This document shows positions 9,981 to 22,660 of a DNA stretch of 64,000 nucleotides, piece after piece. Under the pieces are notes generated by a model. That model was not told the origin of the DNA. It searched no databases and saw only the letters and a program-made list of their open reading frames with translations. The DNA is taken from NCBI GenBank assembly GCA_008360975.2, contig CM039179.1, forward strand, positions 52,558,561 through 52,622,560. Reading direction: 5' to 3'. The position numbers and the translations under genes are program-made. Origin of the DNA: Lichenostomus cassidix. Lineage: Eukaryota > Chordata > Aves > Passeriformes > Meliphagidae. The stretch's first letter is position 1; each line of letters begins with the position of its first letter.

Positions 9981-11076
9981 AGCAGGGGAGATTTGTTTTA
10001 AAGTCTTGGCATGGGTTGCCCTGCATCTTCTGTTGCACAGAGAGAAAATAGAGTCATTCAGCATTTGTCAGGATTTCTTGGTGTGTAGAATCTGTAGTTT
10101 CCTATGACCTGATGTTGTATCTTTGCCATTTCTTTTGTGAGATGTCCCACTGAACTTTTTGTGCACAAATATTAATATTATTACTTGAAAGTTGTTCTGG
10201 AAAATGCACCCTTCCTGTTACAAGAGAACTATAAAGAGGCTTTTTCTAGAGTAATGGTTCATCATTTGACGTTGAATCCAAGCTGTGGTAAATTTGCTGA
10301 TTTATTCCATCTGCAGCTCTTTCTAATGTTAACTTCTTTATAAAAGCAATCAGATGATGTTGAGATAATAGTTCCAGAATCTAAAAAATATGTAAAATTA
10401 ATCAGAAATGAAGTGAATTAAAAATAATTTTGTTTCAAGGTGAATTTGAAAAAATGGGAAGAATCAGCTGTCAGATTTTTCTTCCTTCCTTTGTTTCCTC
10501 CCCCAGGTTTCTAGAAAGGTTGAGTTTTAAAATAACAACCTCTTCCCGGTCCAGAAAATGAAATCGGATATTCTCACTGGCTGATAGCGGAAAGAGAATC
10601 GCTATTGATATTGATTTATAAAACACTTTGTAGCCTGAAACTGATATTCATTCATTCACTCTCATTTCTCCTGGTGAAATTGTCAGATACTTCATTTGTA
10701 ATTCTGGAGGATGTTCTTAGTACCTCCTAGGCTTTCATGTGTTACTAGTAAGAAAACTCTGTGATTGGTTTTCGTAACCATTAAAAAGAGTTAAATATCT
10801 CTCTGTACAATATTTTTTATCCAATGAACTAATCTAGCTTATGCCTTATAAGGTAATGCAGCCTTTAAAGCACTGAAAAAGTCAAGAGGAAGACCATGCT
10901 TCTGTTGTGAATTGTGTTTACCATTCTTACAGCCCCTTGCTGATTGGTAGCCAGCAGCAGGAGCTCTTAAATGGCTAAGCCTGCTGGATGCAAATACCTG
11001 TCTCCTTCAAAACACATGAGGTTATGGAGACAATTGTGTTTGATGTAAAGGTTCTGTTGGATGCATAGGTTTCTAT

Positions 11077-11152
11077 ATATGACCTATGTAGCTGCACTGC
11101 TGAACTTCATGGTGAAATGCTTTTGACCCCTGAGGTCTATCATCTATGACCA
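11077..11152. promoter_or_regulatory. Cluster of nuclear-receptor-type half-sites
   Basis: TGACCT occurs near 11079, an everted pair TGACC (11124-11128) and AGGTC (11133-11137) with a four-base spacer follows, and TGACC occurs again near 11147. The first, read on the minus strand, is preceded by ACAT, one mismatch from an ROR-type element. It is suggestive only. Confidence 0.2.
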
Positions 11153-12413
11153 GATTTTTTTGGAAGAAAATTTTCGCAAAAGTTTGTTTTACAAGAAGGG
11201 ATCCAGGAGCTCCAGAAAAGGGTGCAGACTAATGAATTTTAAGAGAACACCTCCTTCTGTATAAAATAAGATGCACAGCCCAAAAGGGAGTGGTATTTAA
11301 CTCCTGTTTTTAGTAGCTTTCCATTCAGTGAGATAGGTTTCGGGAATGCTGCTGTCGTTCCAGTCCCTCTTCTTGCAGTATGTAATGAATATAACTGAAC
11401 ATCATGGTTGCTTCAGGTACCCAACTTCTGATTGGGGAGTTAGCCTTATTTCTGTAAATGATGTTCACAGAAAGCATCATTTGTATAGCTGTCACCAGTA
11501 CATTTAGCTGGTAGTGCCTGTGTACACAGTGCATTTTGCTTCTGTTGGCATTATGGTGGGATTCATCTTGTCTGACTTCTAATTGTATAACAAATCTAAT
11601 CTGCCTCACTGGGTTCGTGATTTACTCCACCTTGAAGAAAATATGGTGCTTTAAGCTGGTTGCCAAAGCTAAGCAGCACAGTTTGGTGAGATGCATACCA
11701 CATCCAGTGAAGAATATGATTCAGTGGGATCCATATTTTTCTCTTTCCCAGTGAAGAGCATTATCCAGTCCATATTTCTTACTGAAGTCGAGAGAAAGGT
11801 TTTAAGGTTATGTATATCTTTAAGTGAAGGTACTATTTGGATAGTGCATGTGGGCACAAAAATGTATGTGCACAGTTGCCTTTGGGAAAGTCTTCTTTAG
11901 ATTATGACTCAAATTCAACAGCTTCCAAATCAGCAGAAAGAGTCTTACTGACTTTTTATTAAATTGTTATCTTTCTTATCAGCTTTCTATTTTAGTAAGA
12001 GGGCACAATAAAACATTTGTTATTTTGTTTTGGTGTTGTTCTGAGTATTTCTGTTTTTCCTCAGCACTGCATGTTCCTTGGTACCTTGTTCTGTGAATGT
12101 TAGTGCAGGCCATTCACATTATGGTGTAAAAATGTTTCTTTTACCTCTCTGGTAAAAGGTATGTGTCTATAGCAGTATGAATTTTCAGTCAGTTGTCAGA
12201 TGGTTTCACTTTCAACATTGCAAAAATACAGGTCAAAATATCAGTGACATGCTCGTGTTACCACTAAGAGAATTTCAAATTGCCTTCAGTTTGTGACAAC
12301 AGTTCCCTGAAACATGGATCCTGTTGAAGTCTGTGGCATCCAGAGCAGCAGGAGGTAGGCTGTGTACCAGTTGCAAAGCCCTAGTCATTTCCCATATTTT
12401 TAACAACTGCCAG

Positions 12414-12485
12414 ATAAACAAACAAACAAACAAAAACAACAAAACCCCCAACCAAACAAAACCAAAAAATGAAACAAAACCCCTG
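12414..12485 (+). repeat. (AAAC)n / A-C-rich low-complexity tract
   Basis: Four to five AAAC units followed by irregular AACAAAACCCCC and ACCAAAC units over about 70 bases. The minus-strand ORFs across it are Phe/Leu/Val-rich artefacts of this composition. Confidence 0.85.
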
Positions 12486-15400
12486 AACTTAAATCTGCAT
12501 CTGCTAAGCACAGCAAACCTTGCCTGTTGAAATTAAATCTCTCTCCTGTACAGGAGATGGACTTTGCTATTTGAGATTTCATCAGTTTCATTGCAGAAAG
12601 CTGTTACATCTGTCAAACATTTCAGTTTGAAATGAATGCCTGATTTTTTGCCTTTGTATGCTACAAGAGCACGAGGTTGTCAATCAACAGAAGTACAAAA
12701 TGAGACAAGATAGGTGATCCTCTGCTGTGATTGGCATTTTGTTTTTATTTTAAAACATCTTTTTTCTTCCTCAAACTTAAAAATGGCAATATTCTTCTAT
12801 AGTGGGGAAACAGATGAGAAATGTGGATATAGCAAAGGGAGGCCACCCATGGTTCACCCCAATCCTGTTTGTCTTGGCTTCTGATGTGCATTCTGTTGAG
12901 AGCACTGGTACAATCCAGGTGGACAACAGAGATGTAGGTGACTATCTGTATGAATTTTGTAAATGTCAATCCTGTGTGAATGAGATGAAAATATGAATTA
13001 GCCTTACACACACTTGATTTTGTTATTCTTTGTCCTCGTTATGGTATAAATGCATTACAACAATTACCCCGTGCAGCCCATAGTATTTAACCAGTAGGGC
13101 AGGACCACTTGTGGGTGGGCTGTGTAGGCTCCCTAACTGCCTCCAGGGAAAGGGGTGGTCCAGAACCTTCAGCAAGTAGTCTGAATCTTGTTAAAATTTC
13201 TGGGTTTTTGATCTGCTCCCCTGAGTGCAAATCAGAACTTCTGTTTCTTAGTATGATTATTCAAATTCCGGACTAAGAACTGGACAAAAGCTTAGGTGCT
13301 TTTTGAGAGGTTTGAGAAACTGATGCACTTCTCTGGTTCTGTGATGTGTCTATTGATAGCATCCCCACTGAACATCCCTGGATTTCATTATAACTCAGCT
13401 TTGCCCTCTTCTGTGCTTTAGCAGTTGATTAAGAAATATTCTAATCCGTCACAGAGTACCAAGAAGCTAATGGCTTGTGAAGTATTTTAGTCTTCAAGTT
13501 TCCACTGTAAATAATATGAAAAATAGTGTAATTTGACTGATGCTTAAATACATCTCCTTCTGTTATGAGATACTGTCTCTGTCCTTTCATGTTTCTCTTT
13601 TTAATCTCTTCTTTTATTCTCCAAGCACACTTATTTTTGTAAAACATATTTATGCGCATATTAGAAATCTGAGTTTTCCCCTCAAATAATAGTATCAGAG
13701 TGCAGAGTGGCACATTTTGTGTACAGTCTGTTGTAGTACACCCCACTCTTAACCACACATTGCTTGTGTCCACACAGACTTTTAATGAACCGACTTCTTT
13801 AACATTCAAAGATTTGAAGCATTTGGAAGGATATCTGGATAGCAGCATAATATGGGAAGCCATCCTGTATCTGTTGTAGTTAAAACAAGTAGACAAAATA
13901 ATTATTTCATATATGTTTTACTTGATCACTTTTTTCCTTTTCTTTTTATAAGATCATTCATACTTTTCTTGTATATGGTATAATGCATCCACAATTTTCA
14001 ATAGGAGTACTATCTCACAGACTTATGATAGAGAATTGATTCTGAAAAGAACAAAAAACGTTAATCACAAAGCAGAAGAGTGGAGATTGCAACTCAGTAA
14101 CTGGATAGTGCTTCTTGAATTCAGTAATTTGAAAGGGAGATTGGGATGAGAGATGAAAACATTCATACATCTTTGCATTTCAAAACGGTTTAAAGATGAC
14201 TGAACTTGTAGGAAAACTTATTCTTTAATAAGAAAGCTGGCAGTGCTGCTGTGATATACAGGTTGTCAGTGATCCTTGAGTCTACTTCTTCAAAGCAGTT
14301 TGCTGAACACTTTTCAGCAGAGTGGCTTCATGCAATGCCTGCTGAAGCTTTATAGGTGGTACAGATCACCTCCAGACAAAATGCTTCTTGTTGTCATCTA
14401 TGATATTTATCGGTCATAAGTATGTCACCGAAGTAATTCCCAGTTTTAGGACTTTCATTCTTTGAATCAGTGGTAACCACATTAAAAAACGTTCTGCATT
14501 CACTGTCTCACACTTGATATTATTTAACATTTTCATGTCCTAGTGCTAAATAACAGCCTTAGTTGTATTCAGCATTGTGGAAGTTCATTTCAGTAAGCCT
14601 CTAGCTACTGAAAAGTGTTATGTCTTACATCCTGCTGTCCTCAGTAAAGATAGTTGGGGGTCAGGAGAGCTCTCTGCACTGTGTGCTCCTGCTTGCTACT
14701 GCTCATGACATTTGGCATCTGATAGGGACACTGTGATAGCACCTTCAATTAAAAGCCATAGGCAACAAGCATAACAAAGAGAATCTTTAAGACCGCTTAA
14801 CATTATGCCATTGCCTCGACTTCAATAAAACCAGCATGAGAATAAATTGCCTATGTTAGCTTAATTGTGATCTTCACCTAAGCACTACCCAAGAGACCTT
14901 AGACCTAGCAGAAAACCCTAGTGGGATTATTGGGGGCTTTTTCTGAGATGGCTTAAATTTATCATATTTCTGTTAGAAAACACTGACACAGTTCTATTCT
15001 GGCTTTAAAGCCTTAAGCTTTTGCTGCCTGTTTTGGGTTTTCATTACTTTTATGTCTATACAGTTCCACAGGTAATGAAAACCCCCAAAAACCTGCATAT
15101 CACTGCATGTAACACTGCTCTGCAACTATATACCACCTCATTAGATTTTTCAGTAGCAGAGATAAGCTAGCATTCTGTCATGAAATCTGAAATGCCACCA
15201 CATCTCGCTGAAGCTTATAAGCCATGTCAGAGTAACTTTCACAAAGCGCATTAACTCTTGCAACAGAAGATTCAATCTTGTAAACACAAGGAAATCATAT
15301 GGCTCTTTCTATTTGTGAAACCAATTTGTTTGACATTTTCTCCTGTAAATTTTGCTGCTTTTAGAATTATTTTGAAATACAAAGGGAGAAATTTCAGTTT

Positions 15401-17293
15401 TGTCTTCTTCTGCACAATGCAATTGGTTGAGGTAGACCTAATCTCATTTACATTTGGGCTGTGCTGTACACTCATTGCTCGTTAAACATGATGTGCCTTT
15501 GTCTCATTTTTGTTAAGATTCTATCTTCAGTGCAAAAAAAAAGTGTTTCATACAGAGATTGCTGTTGTGAGGTATCTGGCTAAATGTAAAATCCTTGTGG
15601 AGACAAGAAGCAGGTATTTTGTACCTTGATGTAGCTGGTCGAGGTCAGCCCAGAACAATACACTTGGGGTTGATCTCTACTGGCTATGTACCAGTAAAAC
15701 TACAATACCTTATCATTAGCGGGATTTTATACTGCCTTACCTACTTCAGTGTGAAATCAAGCTGCACTATCTTGCAGTGAGGTGCCTTTGAGGATATGAA
15801 TTATGTGTGTACTTACTCTAGGTCCTTTAACACTTCTAAAGTGATGCAAAGTGAGTCTGTCCTGCTGTCTGGCAAAACCATACAATTTGGTCCTATGGTT
15901 GAATTAAAGTCCTTGACTTTTGTATATAATACTGATAATATTAGCAGTGGTACCTCTAAGAGTTCCTGCCAGGCTTGCATCACCCTCTGGTATAATTCCA
16001 ATGCATTTTCATACATCTTCAGCGTTGGTGTTACTGTTCTGCAAACTATGCTCAATTGCCAATGATTGCAGCTGCATACAATGGCTATAACTCAGTCAAC
16101 CCCCCCAAGGTGGAGTAATATGAATCACCAAAATCAAACATTAATTCAGCACAGGCCATTACATCGTGATGGTGATGGTATAGATGTGCCTGTATTCAAT
16201 TTTTACTAAAGTAAAACACAGTATTTTATAGGAAGCATGATCAGAATAAAACATTTCATCCATGGTCTACTCCATGTTGGCAATGAATGAGTAGACTAGG
16301 AAGAAATGCCAGCTCCTTTGCAAGTGAAGTAAGCAGTCCTGGGCATGAGTTGCTTTCTCAGAGTTCTTTTGTTCAGTAGCTTGGGTCTGCGTGCTCCTGA
16401 GAATGCACTTCTGAGTGTATGTCTTCCACCTTTTTTAAAGTTTCTCCTGAAACTGTCAGTAGGTTTGGGGTTTATATCTCTTAAAATGTTCCTTTGTGTT
16501 GTCTCATCTCTTTATTTTTGAACTAAACTCAATGACTTTTTTTTATATTTTCTACTTCTGATTTTTGTAGGTAATTTGCTTGCCTCATATACTGCACAGC
16601 TGTTCCACTCAGCCTCTCTTTTCAGTATACTTCTATTAGTATTATTTTCCCCCACCAAACTACCTACAAGACCACATATTTGATACAGCCAGTAGTTACT
16701 CAGTGTGAGACATTTCCCATTCACATGTGATACCTGCTGGCTGCTGCTTCCAATTATGCCATATGCTGGAAAGCTGAGCTGTTGAAGTATTGGAGTCAAT
16801 GTTATAATCAAACTAGTTAAGAAGTAGCAGTGTGTCTCATAAAGGGTTCTGGACAATGTCTGATTTCTGCCATAAGCAAAATACTGACAAGTCTTGCTTT
16901 GTTTTGCTGCTTTTTCAGGTGGCAGAGAGCTAGACATACATTCATTATATTGTAAAATCATAACCTTCGAGATCTTGCTGAATCTGCCCTACAGCTATTT
17001 ATCACATGATTGCAGGGAATGAAAATAACATTCTTCCTTCTACTAGGAATATGTTGCTAACCTTGGGGCAAGACAGTGCATAATTTTATGTGTGCCTAGT
17101 CTTGCTGTTATATATAGACTATTTTGAGATGAATCAGTATTATCATTTCCCAGAATTTAGCACTAGTGCTTTAGCAGAGCCAAAGAGGTTTCATATACTT
17201 AGGCTCTTGGCTGCAATAGTAACCAGGGATCTCAAGTTTGAGTCACATTTATATTAATGCCTTTTTATAGTCATGGACAAAGGCCAAAAATTT

Positions 17294-17337
17294 GCTAATA
17301 TCATTTGCTCCCAAGTTAATTTTTTTTTTAGGTGAGG
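17294..17337 (+). other. PCDH9: Candidate recursive splice site (branch point, poly-U, TAG/GTGAGG)
   Basis: A TGCTAAT branch-point match (17293-17299, branch A at 17298) lies 33 bases upstream of an acceptor formed by about ten T and TAG ending at 17331. The acceptor is directly joined to GTGAGG at 17332-17337. A zero-length exon of this form is the definition of a recursive splice site, used in very long, mostly neuronal vertebrate genes. A donor-like GTAAAG 27 bases downstream (17359) could define the transient exon that such sites use in vertebrates. Use of the site is inferred; such juxtapositions also arise by chance in 60 kb. Confidence 0.35.
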
Positions 17338-20300
17338 GCTGCATGTAGTGGTCTATAAGTAAAGGCTATCTGAACCCAATTCTTATTGCATATCCATTTA
17401 TTTCATATTTGTGAAATTACAGCTGTTTCCCTGATGGTTTTACTTGTAATCAACAGTTGAATCTGTCTCCTCATGTTTGTGCAATAATCCCTCCTTCTTC
17501 CTCCCACAAACAGGCTGAAGGAGGCTCAAAGATCTCTTAAGACTTTTTCTTTCCTGTGGCACCTGTCCTTGTCTTGCAGCTTCTTGAGAAATATCTGGGT
17601 TTAAACAAGAAGCATTAATTCACTTTAAATAGCAAGAATTACAGAATCTGAAGCTCAGTCCCTTTTCACAATTACCACTTTAACCTCTGAGCTGCCAATC
17701 TGATGCTTTTATAAGCATAGCTCTACTATAGCTCTGTACCAGATAAGGAGCTCTGACTTCCTGCGTTACTGTATTTGCAGGGTGACCTGCAGGGAGCAGT
17801 TTCAAGCACACTGAAATAATTTCTCATCGTACTGCATAGACATTGTCATGGCCCCTTATTGAGCTGCTTATGCATATAGACAACATCTTTTAGTATTGTC
17901 TAAAGATAAACATTTCTGGTTTAAAATTTCCAAGCTATGTAAATTGACTTTCAGGTTTTAGTATCATGACACTTTAACATCTTAAGAACAGCAAGAGGGC
18001 ATGAAATTAACAGAAAAAGATTGAGGTGGATGCTGATGAAAACAGTTGAGTGGGCAAATCAGACTACATCCACTGTTTTAAGGAATTAAATCCTTCTGAG
18101 TGTAGTTGTTACAATAGTCTGTGCCCCTAACAGGAACTTGTACAGTTATAAAATAGATGTTATTTTCTAATCACGGGGGACAAAATAATCACATTTCTAG
18201 TCCATGGGTCTGCGATATTTTTAAGTAGTTTAACACAATGGTAAAATGCCTTATAGTTAATCCAAACCCACTGGAGCTTCAGATTATGCTGTTCCAGCTT
18301 GCTGTGTGAATTTTCTTCAGGGGATTCCTAGTTGATTAAAGCTTGATAAAAACCGACATCAGGAAGGGAGAAGTTTGTTTTTATTCTCTTCTGTATTGAG
18401 TTAGCTGTCCCAAAATATAGGTATAAAACAGCAGTCCACTTTTTTCAGACTTAGCTGAGGCAAACATAACAATTTTAAATTCTGCAGAACATACTTGGGC
18501 AAAGAGCCCATTTATTTTATTGAGAATTTTGCCTGATTAAGAACTGTTTCCCCCTTATCTCTGAGTTCTTGGACAAACTGTGTTGACTCTGATCCAGTAA
18601 AGTAGAGCAAGCTTCTTAATCTGGCACATTAAATAAAAGCTCAGCTGGGGAAGGAATGCAGTATTTTGTCTTTGCATTTCAATTGAGTCGAAACTTCTTA
18701 TTTTAAGCTTAGACTGTGAGAATGATCTTCAAGCAATGTATCATCATACACAAAGTCGGGTGATAGATGCTTGGAATGGATACAAGTGTATGATGAGGCA
18801 CATCTTTCCTGTTAATAAAAACAAAAATAAATCATTACAGCGTTCAGACTTCCTTATTCAGTTCTGTCAAGTAATTCTGTTTTGACTTCAGCACTCCTGC
18901 TGTTTTGAGTCATGGACCTTTCTTTTAACACAGACAGGGTATTATCCTAATCTGCATGCTGGGAAAAAGTCCAGTTGAGAGTAGCTGAAAATCTAAAAGA
19001 AGTTTCACTGTTGACCACATCAGTTTTGAACCACAATTCCTGATACAGGAAAGCTTGCTACTTCTAGAGTTGTGGAGGGGGTCTTGCATCTCTTTCTCAA
19101 AACTTTTTTTCTCTCATTTTGCTTCCTTTTCTCTGGGAAAATTGCTCATATTTCTGTCAGTGTCATAATGAAAAGAGTTACACTTTTTATTTCTAAAAGA
19201 AATAATCATTTTTTTTCACTTATGCTGAGACTTCAAGCTCTGCCAAAAATCTGAATAGAAATCACCAACTGTTCTGTAATTCTTTAAGCAATTACCATTG
19301 AATACACACACTGTGGTTCAAAATGCAGTAAATATGTAAAACTTCAGCAAGAAAAGTCTAACACAAATCATAAACAAGTAACTGATGCAAGTACTAGCAT
19401 ACTTTTTTAAAATTTTAATACATATAAATTATGAAACATAAATACACTGTCAATAATCCCATGAGTGATTTAGTTTATCGTTTTATCACACATTGAATGA
19501 GGAGAGGCTGCATGTTCACTGAATGCTTGTAAGCTAATTTATCTCACAGGAGTACTGACAATAGTCAGTTTAATATACAGAAGCACTTGTTAAGAAGCTT
19601 ACCAAAACAATATGGTAGGTTTAGACTAAAATCATACCAGAAGGTCCATCCTTCAGTTCTCTGAATCATAAGAAGAAACAGATTGCTTCAAACGGAAGAC
19701 GAGAAACAACGTAATCTAACCAATCTGCACTTTGGCAGAGTCAGCATAGGATGGCTGAGGTTTCTTGCTCTTAATGAACTGACGTAGTTATTTGACACAA
19801 TACTGAAGAAGTGACCATTTTAATTGAGAATATATTTTCCTGAAAAGCAAAAGTCTCTGTAGGTTCAGATGGGCCTTTATTGGTGGGTAGTTACATAATA
19901 CCCCTCAGGGTCAACCAGCAGGGTGAACCAGCTGATGGCATCAGCCCTCACTTGGGAACTGCAGTATTTAAGAGAGCACTGGGAAAAAATAGGTACCTGC
20001 ATCCTTGACAGTTTTTATTGCTTCCCCTGAAGCCTTCTGTCCATGATTTTTCTTGAACTTTGAAGTCCATGAAGTTTTTATTCTGGGGCTTGGGAACAGT
20101 CACTTTTTAGAAATCTATTGATTGAAATTTTGTGACCCCTGCTTTTTTTTTGCTGATGCTGGAGGCTTAGCTTTTCCGCTTCTTTGAGGCACTTTGGCTT
20201 TTCTTCCTATTTTCTTCCTACCTAACCAAATGTAGTAACGGTATTCTTACTTTTCTCTCTTACCCTGACTGCAGGCTTTACTTTTTTTCACCTTTGCATT

Positions 20301-22373
20301 ACTTCACAGGAGAATGAGCAAAAACTCGCTTGGAAGAACCATTATCTGTTATGAAGTGAATTGTACATCTGTTGCATGTTACTGGCTTGTGCTGTTTTAT
20401 CAACAGTTACGATTAACTTTGTAGGCTTAACTAGCATATTTGGTTTTGGAATTTTAAACTATAAAGATTTCCTGTTCCCTAAGCCAATGCATTTAATTCT
20501 GTATAAAGGACAGCGCCTTCAAACAGAAAAGGCAAAAGTACTTATATGAGATACAATGTTGCATAGCTCCTGAAAAATAATTTTTTTTAATTATTTATAG
20601 AGTTATACATAGAAGTATATATATATAGTCTATATAATTTTAAGTGTTTCAGAATACAGAAATAGCATTCTTGCTATTTCAGTAAAGTGTAAACTGAGTC
20701 ATGGAGAAATAACCTCTAAAAGGTGACATTCTTTTCAAAGTGAATGGTAGAACACAGATTAAAAACTATGTATGTCATATGCAGTAGCACTTACATAGAC
20801 GAGTAAAATTGAATTAGATATAAAATGCTGATGCCTTTATGGAAGAAAACATAGCAGTTTTAGAAAGCTGGGATGCCAGTACCACATCAGCAGATATTTG
20901 CATAGTATTGTCAGGAACAACTATTCTGGAGACAATTCAGTGAATCAGAGCTGTTTGATTAATCAAATCAAGTCTCTGTTGTAGCAATGCAAAGAGGTTA
21001 TTTCTGCTGGCAATCTGATTTGAAATCAAATGTTTATGGATTAATGAACACAAATCAATTGCTTCTAAGCCCATTTTCAAGCAAAATCTTAGGTCTTTAG
21101 AAATGTAGCTAAGTAGGGAATGATTAGCCTGGTCTGACAGCACGAGTGAGAATTTATCCTCTCAAAATATACTCTTTACAATTAAAGAAAATCCAAGCAA
21201 TTAAAAGCAGCCAAAACAAAGCAAAGAACAAAAATTGCACATTGTGTTTGCTATTTTATTAGCATATGGTAATGTAAGCAATCTGCAATCATAGTTACAT
21301 TTCATTCTAATTGAACAATAAACTTAACCGAGCTATTTCGTATCAACTGAAGATCTGTCCCACAATACGTGTTTTGAAAAGCAGTCCAGGCCTCATCTCC
21401 AGACGACCCTTGCACTTTAATGCATTAGAAAAAAAGAAAGAGTATTCTTTCTTTCTTGCAGTGTTGTTCATTAGATTATCTTTTAAAAATGTGAACCATG
21501 TGCATATTATAAAAGGAAGCATGTAATCCATTTAAGCATAAAGGAAAGTTCTTCTGCTTTTGCAGGAATTGTCTCAGAAATAATTCAGGTACAATTTTGT
21601 GTTCCCTTTGGTCTGTCTCTTCTCCAAGAGGGCTCTGCTTTGGTTAGATGCTAAATTAGTTATATCTAAATGCCACCTTTGTTTCTGCCTCCACTGAGCT
21701 TAACAGTTAATATTCCAAGCTAGAATAAAAAAATCCTTGCTTTCATATTTTTTCCTATCCCCATGGTGCAGTAGTCCAGTAAGAAGCATGTAGTTCTTAC
21801 TGAGTGAAGCGAGTAGAAGCACTTCTCTGAAGAAAATTGGCTGGCTTTCACACACTGCAGAAAAAAAATCATCAGTTAAAAATGGAAACAGCTGGAAATT
21901 AACATCTTCCTCTTGTTGAGGGTGAATATTAAACTGCTTCCGATTTGAATTTCCCTTTATTTGTTTGAAGATGATCATCATTATTTTACAATTATGTTTT
22001 CACTTCCTAAGGTAACAGCAATAGCCTTACCTGCTTCAGTTTGTTTTTGGAAAATTTGACTATGTGTAGCTTTTGATCTAAAAGTAGCTGTACTGGCTTC
22101 TGTGCACAACATGACTGAATCTTAAGTTCATGAAGGATAAAATTTTTATCAGAACAGTTTAGAGTTATCAAAAGATTTGTATTAAAATCTCTGGGAATTT
22201 TGCATTTGAGACAAAGTGCTTTGCAAAAGGCTATACTTTTGCCTTGTGTTGAACTCATAAGGATCACAGAACTAAATCCTAAGGGTGTTGTCTGCTATTT
22301 CACTTGAAAGGTGATTTAATCTGGAGGTTAAAATATTTTAAATGGAAATGTTAGTGATGACAGTTGTTAATCT

Positions 22374-22401
22374 GAAAAAACCCCAACCCAACAACAAAAC
22401 C
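22374..22401 (+). repeat. A/C-rich low-complexity tract
   Basis: Short run of AAAAAACCCC, AACCC and AACAACAAAACC units, of the same type as the tract at 12414. Confidence 0.65.
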
Positions 22402-22582
22402 AGCAAGACATCAGCCACACTGTCTTAAAACTGTAGGAGGTAGATGCTGTTTTGTGCAAAGAGAAACTCTGTGAACTGACCTCTTTGATGAAGTTTCACA
22501 CTATGTCACCATCTCAAAGTCATCATTCTTTTAGTGTGTAATAGTGAATAATATCTTTTAGCTGCTTACTTGAGTAATATTA

Positions 22583-22660
22583 ATTTTGGTTGGTTAGTTC
22601 TATTCATTTTGGTTGGTTGGCTGGTTTTCTAGTTATTTGGTTGCATTAGTTTAGTTGGGC
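22583..22660 (+). repeat. Degenerate (TTGG)n tract
   Basis: Repeated GGTTGGTTAG and TTTTGGTTGG units interrupted by unrelated bases over about 75 bases. It is a microsatellite that has decayed. Confidence 0.7.

Larger units (their letters stand above)
9981..17290 (+). other. Intronic sequence, no gene recognised
   Basis: AT-rich sequence with only scattered short ORFs on both strands (the longest about 150 codons on the minus strand at 13441-13896 and 16512-16961), none with recognisable domains or codon-like composition. It includes nuclear-receptor-like half-sites near 11080-11152, an A/C-rich tract at 12414-12485, an octamer (ATGCAAAT) at 10988-10995 and a weaker acceptor-donor juxtaposition at 16570/16571 (TTTTTGTAG then GTAATT). 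Confidence 0.8.

Noticed and set aside
16512..16961. A 149-codon minus-strand ORF
   Set aside because: No recognisable domain, and its length is within chance expectation for AT-rich intron over 60 kb. The same applies to the 151-codon ORF at 13441-13896.
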